Below are positions 58,786 to 64,000 of a stretch of DNA of 64,000 nucleotides, one piece after another. This stretch comes from Metabacillus sp. FJAT-52054 (GTDB lineage Bacteria > Bacillota > Bacilli > Bacillales > Bacillaceae), in contig NZ_CP147407.1 in assembly GCF_037201815.1 (NCBI RefSeq), positions 1,550,001 through 1,614,000 on the forward strand. The letters are read 5' to 3'. The notes under the pieces are model-generated. The model was not told the origin of the DNA and searched no databases. It worked only from the letters and a program-made list of their open reading frames with translations. Within the stretch, counting starts at the first letter, position 1. Every line of letters starts with the position of its first letter. The position numbers and the translations under genes are program-made.

Positions 58786-59754
58786 ATGAAACTAGGCGTA
58801 TTCACTGTTTTATTTTCCGATATGGAATTCGAGCAAATGCTTGATACCGTCCAAGCAGCGGGTCTGCATGCGGTCGAAATCGGGACAGGCTGCTATCCGG
58901 GAAATGCTCACTGCAATTTGGACGAGCTTTTGTCCAGCGAAGAAGCAAGAAAGCAGTATAAAGAAAAAGTAGAAAGCCGCGGACTGACGATCAGTGCTTT
59001 CAGCTGCCACGGCAATCCGATTTCTCCTGACCGTGCTTTTGCAGCAGAATCGGATGAAACTCTTCGAAAAACAATCAAACTGGCTTCGCTTCTCGAGGTT
59101 CCGGTTGTCAACTGCTTTTCCGGAACAGCAGGTGAATCCGAAGACGCAAAATATCCGAACTGGCCCGTGACTCCATGGCCGAATGAATACGGCGATGTTT
59201 TGACATGGCAGTGGGAAAATAAGCTTGTTCCTTATTGGAAAGAGGTTGGGGAACTTGCAAAAGAGCATCATGTGAAAATCGGACTCGAGCTTCATGGCGG
59301 TTTTCTGGTTCACACACCGTATACCCTGCTCAAGCTTCGTGAAAAAACATGTGATGCGATTGGCGCAAACCTGGATCCAAGCCATCTTTGGTGGCAGGGA
59401 ATTGATCCGGTAGCAGCGATTAAAATTCTTGCTAAAGAAAACGCCATTCACCATTTCCATGCTAAAGACACCCATATTGACCCGGAAAACGTCAACATGT
59501 ACGGCTTAACTGACATGCAGCCTTACGGCGAAGTCCGTTCCAGAGCCTGGTCATTCCGCTCTGTCGGCTGCGGCCATAGCAATGATGAATGGGGCCGCAT
59601 GATCAGCACGCTGATCACATACGGATATGATTACGTGGTCAGCATCGAGCACGAAGACCCGATCATGAGTATCCAAGAAGGCTTCAAACGAGCCGTAACC
59701 AATCTGCAATCCGTACTTATAGAAGAAAAACCTGCTGATATGTGGTGGGTATAA
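58786..59754 (+). CDS. Sugar phosphate isomerase/epimerase-type TIM-barrel protein
   Basis: A 322-residue protein of the xylose-isomerase-like AP-endonuclease-2 fold. It begins MKLGVFTVLFSDMEFEQML and has metal-ligand-like segments HVKIGLELHGGFLVHTP near 165, NLDPSHLWWQGIDP near 195, and HFHAKDTHIDPENVN near 225. The neighbours suggest a keto-sugar 3-epimerase or hydrolase-type step. GGAGTGGGAG selects ATG 58786. It is the last gene of the ThuA operon, ending at a terminator (59759-59797). Confidence 0.9.
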   Translation: MKLGVFTVLFSDMEFEQMLDTVQAAGLHAVEIGTGCYPGNAHCNLDELLSSEEARKQYKEKVESRGLTISAFSCHGNPISPDRAFAAESDETLRKTIKLASLLEVPVVNCFSGTAGESEDAKYPNWPVTPWPNEYGDVLTWQWENKLVPYWKEVGELAKEHHVKIGLELHGGFLVHTPYTLLKLREKTCDAIGANLDPSHLWWQGIDPVAAIKILAKENAIHHFHAKDTHIDPENVNMYGLTDMQPYGEVRSRAWSFRSVGCGHSNDEWGRMISTLITYGYDYVVSIEHEDPIMSIQEGFKRAVTNLQSVLIEEKPADMWWV

Positions 59755-59758
59755 TAAC

Positions 59759-59797
59759 AAAAAGGACAGCCCTTGTCATTAGGAGCTGTCCTTTTTT
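59759..59797. terminator. Terminator between the ThuA operon and the SpoIISA-like gene
   Basis: AAAGGACAGC and GCTGTCCTTT form a 10-bp stem with A- and T-runs on both sides. Confidence 0.88.
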
Positions 59798-59888
59798 ACA
59801 GGCGGAAATGTCATCTGGGTGATCAAAGCAATGGATTTAAGCTGCATGATCCTCAGCATATTTTAAAATACCATATCAAATATAAAGC

Positions 59889-60707
59889 TTACTCCGCCAT
59901 TAGACTTCCAGGTTCACTCTTCTTTGATTGCGTCCGCCACTCCAATATCTTCACTAAATTGATGACATGCAGGGTGTCAATTTCCATGACTGAATTTTCT
60001 CTGGCTGAGAGGATAAGCAGATACGAGTAGTGTCCGTAAATGGGGATCACGGCCACCTTTTCTTCATTAAATGAATGGACCCGGGCCTGTTTCAGCTGGT
60101 CTGTAACGTGCTGTTTATCGTTGATGGAAATGTTAAAAATGGTTTCCAGACGTCCCAGCACCTGGTGGATGCTTTGGGTAAAATGATAATCATCATCCCC
60201 GACAAGATGATAAAGCTTCACATGAAAATCAAATTGATCTGTGTAAATTTCCACGTATGCAGTTATGGATCTCTCATAATCTTCAAAGCTTTGGAGGGAC
60301 GATTCCTTTGGCATCAAGTCCTCTTCCTCCTGTATAATGAGCGAAAACGCAGTTGATTTTTTCCTCATATATTCCAGAGTCCGCTCATTATGCTGAATGG
60401 TTTGTTCAATCCATTCACTATGCTTAAATTCGGCTGATCCGATTTTTTGGATATTGGGAGTCTGAAAAATGCTAAGATCAATAAAGACAGCAGCAGCTGC
60501 GAGCTGGAGGATAAGAGGCCAATCCTTCATAGATAGTATTTGAAAAAAGAAACACACGGAAAGAAACAGCAAAAATAGTGCGTACAGCCATTTTCTTAAG
60601 GCCTGCAGCAGGGAAGAGTAGACAGATCTGTTTATCATATAAAGTACGATAGCGGCGGCAGAATAGAGGACCATGATTAGAAACAGCCACTGTACATACA
60701 TACGCAT
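59889..60707 (-). CDS. SpoIISA-family membrane toxin
   Basis: A 272-residue protein with three membrane helices (about residues 5-24, 39-58, 64-84) and a large cytosolic domain. FIDLSIFQTPNIQKIGSAEF near 75-94 and AVIPIYGHYSYLLILSARENSVMEIDTLHV near the end follow the pattern of B. subtilis SpoIISA (DAFIF....KKLAGSEL, and VLIPF...). SpoIISA damages the membrane in sporulation and is held off by SpoIISB, a protein of about 56 residues encoded directly after it. Here no such ORF follows. It is convergent with the ThuA operon and divergent from the DeoR gene. Confidence 0.72.
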   Translation of the reverse strand: MRMYVQWLFLIMVLYSAAAIVLYMINRSVYSSLLQALRKWLYALFLLFLSVCFFFQILSMKDWPLILQLAAAAVFIDLSIFQTPNIQKIGSAEFKHSEWIEQTIQHNERTLEYMRKKSTAFSLIIQEEEDLMPKESSLQSFEDYERSITAYVEIYTDQFDFHVKLYHLVGDDDYHFTQSIHQVLGRLETIFNISINDKQHVTDQLKQARVHSFNEEKVAVIPIYGHYSYLLILSARENSVMEIDTLHVINLVKILEWRTQSKKSEPGSLMAE

Positions 60708-60774
60708 ACCCCCTTCCTAACCATATTTATTGGACGGGAGGCAGAAAGATGATAGAGAAAGGGCGAAAAAGTCC

Positions 60775-61533
60775 ATGCATTTTGTAGAACGTCATGAAAA
60801 AATCATTCAAACCCTTGAAAAAGAGAAAATGGTGAAGGTAACTGAACTGAGCATTAGCCTGAACGTAACGGAAAAAACCGTCCGGCAGGATCTCATCGTG
60901 CTTGAAAATAAAGGATTGCTCAAACGGATTTACGGGGGAGCGATCTTACCTGAAAGTACGGGAATGCTGCCTGTCGAAAAAAGACAAGCCAGCTTTTTAT
61001 ATGAAAAAAAGCTGGCAGCAAAAGCTGCAGCTGAAAGAATAGAAGAAGAGGATACCATATTTCTGGATGGCGGGAGTACGATGCTCGAGCTTGCCAAGCT
61101 GCTTATCCACCGGAAAATAACCGTCCTAACAAACGATATCAAAATCGCGCACACTCTAATAGGAGCAGAAAAAGTTCAGCTGATCATGCCGGGTGGAGGA
61201 AGAATTCCCGGATCGGCCAGTCTTTTTGGGCCCATCGCAGAGGAGGCCATGCAGAAACTCAGAGTTAAAAAGCTGTTTCTGGGGACAACAGCAGCTGATT
61301 TATCAAATGGCCTTACTGTTTTCAGTCATGCTCAGGCAGAGTACAAAAAAAGAATAATCAGGCTTGCGGATTATGTTGCTCTCGTAACAGATCATACAAA
61401 ATTTGGACAAACGGCATTAATTCAATATGCTGATTTTGATATTCTCGATGAAGTGATTACAAATAATGAATTACCGGAAGCCTGGAAAAAAGATCTGGGG
61501 AGAATGGGCATTCCAGTCTGTTATGGAAAATGA
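60775..61533 (+). CDS. DeoR-family regulator
   Basis: A 252-residue DeoR/GlpR-type regulator. The helix-turn-helix is KMVKVTELSISLNVTEKTVRQDLIVLENKGLLKRIYGGAIL (residues 17-57) and the C-terminal sugar-phosphate sensing domain has LDGGSTMLELAKLL and VLTNDIKIAHTLI. The inducer is likely a phosphorylated uronate or ketosugar, since the kdu genes follow. The frame opens at 60730, and ATG 60775 gives the family N-terminus (MHFVERHEKIIQTLEKEK). Repeats at 61819-61847 are its possible site. Confidence 0.88.
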   Translation: MHFVERHEKIIQTLEKEKMVKVTELSISLNVTEKTVRQDLIVLENKGLLKRIYGGAILPESTGMLPVEKRQASFLYEKKLAAKAAAERIEEEDTIFLDGGSTMLELAKLLIHRKITVLTNDIKIAHTLIGAEKVQLIMPGGGRIPGSASLFGPIAEEAMQKLRVKKLFLGTTAADLSNGLTVFSHAQAEYKKRIIRLADYVALVTDHTKFGQTALIQYADFDILDEVITNNELPEAWKKDLGRMGIPVCYGK

Positions 61534-61867
61534 CCTCTAAATCAGGACACCTATAGGTAAATTGTAAACTGAAATGACGGATGCTAGAAGATATTCCAGG
61601 GAAGAGAATAGGTGCCGGATGAGAAACCATGTAATCATATAAATATCAGTTAATCCCTTACATCTCATGAGGAAAATAAATAGGGCGTAACGATTAGGAA
61701 CCTAAAATTTGACCGGATGTCAGCCGGCATTTTAGATTTTCTGCTATATTTGGAAAATCTCAAAAACTTCCAAAATTCACTATCCCTCTTTTTCCCAGTG
61801 TGCTAAACTAATAAAAACGAACATAAAGATACAAATATGAACACAAATGGGAAGTGGAGGGGTTCTT
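61534..61867. other. DeoR-kduD intergenic region
   Basis: About 330 bases with no supported gene. An imperfect hairpin (CTAAAAT ... CCGG / CCGG ... ATTTTAG, about 61709-61737) lies in the middle and the 10-bp-phased repeats lie at 61819-61847. Confidence 0.5.
61819..61847 (+). promoter_or_regulatory. Three 10-bp-phased repeats before kduD, candidate DeoR site
   Basis: GAACATAAA (61819-61827), GATACAAAT (61829-61837) and GAACACAAA (61839-61847) are spaced at exact 10-bp steps, one helical turn. DeoR-type repressors bind such phased direct repeats. The last ends 21 nt before the kduD start. Confidence 0.55.
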
Positions 61868-62620
61868 TTGCCGCAATTTTCTCTACATGGAAAGGTGGCT
61901 CTTGTGACAGGGGCAAGCCGCGGTCTCGGCAGGGGAATGGCGCTTGGATTGGCAGAAGCAGGTGCAGACATTATCGGTGCTGGAATCAGTGATATGTCCC
62001 TTGTGCAAAAAGAGATTGAGAGTCTGGGAAGATCATTTATGGGAATCAAAGCGGATCTATCAGATGAAAAACAGCGGACCAATCTGATTAAAAAGGCCAT
62101 TGAGGAAAAAGGGAAAATTGATATTCTTGTCAATAACTCCGGTATGATCCGGCGATCTCCTGCTGAGGATTATACAATGGAGGATTGGAGAGCAGTCAAC
62201 AATTTGAATATGGATGCGGTATTTCAGCTGTGCTCCGAAGCAGGAAGGCATATGCTGGAGCGGGGCTCCGGTAAAATCATTAATATTGCCTCCATGCTTT
62301 CTTTTCAAGGCGGAATCCGCGTACCTGCTTATACGGCAAGCAAGCATGCGGTAGCAGGTTTGACACGAGCACTTTCAAACGAGTGGGCAGGAAAGGGAAT
62401 CTGTGTAAATGCGATTGCTCCGGGTTATATGGAGACAGACAACACAGAAGCGCTTAGACAGAATAAGGAGCGCAGCGCATTTATCCAATCCAGGATTCCG
62501 GCAGGGAGATGGGGATTGCCAGAAGATTTAAAGGGACCGGTTGTTTTTCTTGCATCGGATGCTTCCAATTATGTAAGCGGTCACATACTGGCGGTTGATG
62601 GAGGATGGCTAAATTTTTAA
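61868..62620 (+). CDS. kduD: KduD-like 2-deoxy-D-gluconate 3-dehydrogenase (SDR)
   Basis: A 250-residue short-chain dehydrogenase. The cofactor motif is TGASRGLGRGMA near residues 15-26, NNSG near 90, and the catalytic Ser/Tyr/Lys is in IASMLSFQGG and VPAYTASKHAVAG. The context with kduI and GH88 points to KduD, which turns 2,5-diketo-3-deoxygluconate into 2-keto-3-deoxygluconate with NADH. GGAGGGG at 61856-61862 selects TTG 61868. kduI follows after 19 nt. Confidence 0.88.
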   Translation: MPQFSLHGKVALVTGASRGLGRGMALGLAEAGADIIGAGISDMSLVQKEIESLGRSFMGIKADLSDEKQRTNLIKKAIEEKGKIDILVNNSGMIRRSPAEDYTMEDWRAVNNLNMDAVFQLCSEAGRHMLERGSGKIINIASMLSFQGGIRVPAYTASKHAVAGLTRALSNEWAGKGICVNAIAPGYMETDNTEALRQNKERSAFIQSRIPAGRWGLPEDLKGPVVFLASDASNYVSGHILAVDGGWLNF

Positions 62621-62639
62621 TAAACAGGGAGAGGGAAAA

Positions 62640-63467
62640 ATGGAAACGAGACATTGTGCAAGCAAAGAAGAAACGAAACGTTATACGACAGAAGAGCTAA
62701 GAAATGCTTTTTTAATTGAGTCGCTCTTTGAAGATGATCAGCTGAAGCTCACATATACCCATGAAGACAGGATGCTGATTGGCGGAGCTGTTCCTGTAAG
62801 AGAGCCTTTGACTCTGATCGAGCCTGATATTAAGACAAAGGCATTTTTTGAAAGAAGAGAAGCCGGAATCATTAATATCGGCGGACCGGGTTCCATTAAA
62901 GTGGATGGAGAAGAATATCATTTAGATCAAAAAGACTGTCTTTATGTGGGGCTCGGGAAAAATGAAGTGGTGCTCTCAAGTGAAGATGTGAAAAATCCGG
63001 CCCGGTTTTATATTTTATCTGCTTTGGCGCATAAAGAATTTCCGACAGTTAAGATTGGCATCAATGAAGCCGCTCCCGTACATTTGGGCGATGAGAAAAA
63101 CTCCAATAAACGGACGATTTATAAGTATATTCATGCGGAGGGCGTGCAAAGCTCGCAGCTGATGATGGGGATGACGCTTTTGGCACCCAATTGCATGTGG
63201 AACACAATGCCAGCACATATCCATGACCGCCGCTCTGAAGTATATTTATATTTTGATATGGAAGCCGATACCAGGGTTTTTCACTTCATGGGCGAGCCTT
63301 CCGAAACAAGGCATTTAGTTGTGAAGAATGAACAGTCTGTTATTTCTCCAAGCTGGTCGATCCATTCAGGTATCGGCACGAGCAATTACACATTTATTTG
63401 GGCAATGGCTGGTGAAAATTATACATTTGATGACATGGAACAAGTCTCGATGAGTGATTTGCGATAA
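62640..63467 (+). CDS. kduI: KduI, 5-keto-4-deoxyuronate isomerase
   Basis: A 275-residue cupin. Zn ligands are seen in MPAHIHDRRSEVYLYFD near residues 194-210 (two His, one Glu) and in SWSIHSGIGTSNYTFIWAMAGENYTFDDM near the end (third His). It isomerises 5-keto-4-deoxyuronate, made from unsaturated uronates, to 2,5-diketo-3-deoxygluconate. The length fits the family. AGGGAGAGGG lies just before ATG 62640. It is between kduD and GH88. Confidence 0.95.
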   Translation: METRHCASKEETKRYTTEELRNAFLIESLFEDDQLKLTYTHEDRMLIGGAVPVREPLTLIEPDIKTKAFFERREAGIINIGGPGSIKVDGEEYHLDQKDCLYVGLGKNEVVLSSEDVKNPARFYILSALAHKEFPTVKIGINEAAPVHLGDEKNSNKRTIYKYIHAEGVQSSQLMMGMTLLAPNCMWNTMPAHIHDRRSEVYLYFDMEADTRVFHFMGEPSETRHLVVKNEQSVISPSWSIHSGIGTSNYTFIWAMAGENYTFDDMEQVSMSDLR

Positions 63468-63482
63468 GGAGGGAACAGATTC

Positions 63483-64000
63483 TTGAATGTGGTCAATGAA
63501 GGAATAAAAATAAACCGGTACAAAGCTTTAGATGGTTCACCTGAATTCGTAGATAAGGCTTTGGCGCAGGCTCTGGAAAAAATCAGTGCGAACCTGGAGC
63601 CGTTCACCTATATTTTCCCCGATGACACGACGGTAGAGGGCCTGTATTACCCCCGCAAGCCTGAAAGAAGCGATCAAATGAGAGGCGGCAACTTCGGATG
63701 GACCACAAGCTTCTGGACCGGTATCATCTGGCTTGCTTATGAAATAACTGGAGATGAAAAGTACCGGAAAGCAGCAGAAGTTCATGTTGAAAGTTTTTAT
63801 GACCGGATTATTCAGAAACTGGACTGCGATCATCACGACCTGGGGTTTCTGTATACGCTTTCCTGTGTTAGCGGATATAAGCTGACAGGAAATGAAACAG
63901 CGAAAAAGGCAGCTCTATTGGCAGCAGATCATTTAATGACTCGTTATTTTGAAAGTGCAGGTATTATCCAGGCATGGGGAGACTTGAATGATCCGAAACA
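63483..64000 (+). CDS. Unsaturated glucuronyl hydrolase, GH88 (partial)
   Basis: About 172 codons are in the window and the gene runs off the end. WTTSFWTGIIWLAYEITGDEKYRKAAEVH near residues 75-103 and HHDLGFLYTLSCVSGYKLTGN near 118 match unsaturated glucuronyl hydrolase. The Asp in HHDLGF is a catalytic residue of the family. The enzyme releases 4-deoxy-5-keto-uronic acid from unsaturated disaccharides made by polysaccharide lyases on hyaluronan, chondroitin, heparin or similar polymers; KduI and KduD then take it on. TTG 63483 has GGAGGG 7 nt upstream. Confidence 0.9.
   Translation, partial: MNVVNEGIKINRYKALDGSPEFVDKALAQALEKISANLEPFTYIFPDDTTVEGLYYPRKPERSDQMRGGNFGWTTSFWTGIIWLAYEITGDEKYRKAAEVHVESFYDRIIQKLDCDHHDLGFLYTLSCVSGYKLTGNETAKKAALLAADHLMTRYFESAGIIQAWGDLNDPK

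Noticed and set aside
59779..59859. 26-codon minus-strand ORF after the SpoIISA-like gene, considered as the antitoxin
   Set aside because: Half the usual SpoIISB length, overlaps the bidirectional terminator and lacks the basic SpoIISB pattern.

Overview
The window is a chromosomal segment from a low-GC, spore-forming Gram-positive of the Bacillaceae. The strongest evidence is gene order. From about 3.3 to 13.2 kb it follows the Bacillus subtilis ykuJ-ykuK-abbA-ykuL-ccpC and dapH-dapL-ykuS-ykuT-ykuU-ykuV blocks. A ykpA-ampS-ykpC backbone, interrupted by insertions, follows between 24 and 43 kb. Strong AGGAGG-type ribosome binding sites, many TTG/GTG starts, U-rich intrinsic terminators, a cre-like site and a SpoIISA-type protein agree with this. 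No tRNA, rRNA, IS transposase, prophage or CRISPR array was seen.

Layout. 0-3.3 kb: small membrane and secreted proteins, a Fur-box promoter driving a short C-rich terminated transcript (candidate FsrA), a GC-rich Bacillaceae repeat, manganese catalase, a glutaredoxin-like protein and a decayed metallo-beta-lactamase-fold gene. 3.3-13.3 kb: the yku block, with CcpC (citrate-cycle regulation), lysine/diaminopimelate synthesis (DapH, DapL), a MscS channel, a peroxiredoxin and a thioredoxin-like protein. A TSUP transporter and VOC protein sit before ccpC and LtrA lies between ccpC and dapH. A tandem TGCCAGGCA array separates ykuS and ykuT. 13.4-24 kb: accessory genes, namely a cold-shock gene with a structured leader, an orphan sucrose-6-phosphate hydrolase, a flavoprotein, a degenerate ABC exporter, an HxlR regulator, a RodA-type polymerase, a LysE exporter, signal peptidase I and a DUF4349-like lipoprotein. 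24-33 kb: ABC-F YkpA, an alcohol-dehydrogenase-like enzyme, the glycine betaine transporter OpuA with a divergent binding-protein gene, a COG0523 GTPase, a PHP protein and an aldo/keto reductase. 33-44 kb: AmpS, an acyl-CoA dehydrogenase, gluconate kinase, GNAT enzymes, a TetR/membrane-protein pair with a palindromic operator, a VmlR-like ABC-F resistance gene behind a two-terminator leader, YkpC and a Nudix enzyme.

44.1-54.4 kb is one long cobalamin operon under a B12 riboswitch: corrinoid import (btuF, btuC, btuD-cbiZ), then cobinamide salvage and nucleotide-loop assembly (cbiB, cobD, cobU, cbiP, cobS, cobC, a second CobU-like protein). It ends in an AIR-synthase-like gene interrupted by an in-frame stop. 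Adjoining genes overlap or nearly touch, so they are probably one transcript.

54.7-64 kb is carbohydrate metabolism. A LacI-type regulator with a palindromic operator precedes ThuA, two Gfo/Idh/MocA oxidoreductases and a sugar isomerase/epimerase-type protein, probably an oxidative sugar pathway of the 3-keto-glycoside kind. After an orphan SpoIISA-like toxin come a DeoR-type regulator and kduD, kduI and a GH88 unsaturated glucuronyl hydrolase that runs off the end. These make an unsaturated-uronate pathway for pectin or glycosaminoglycan fragments.
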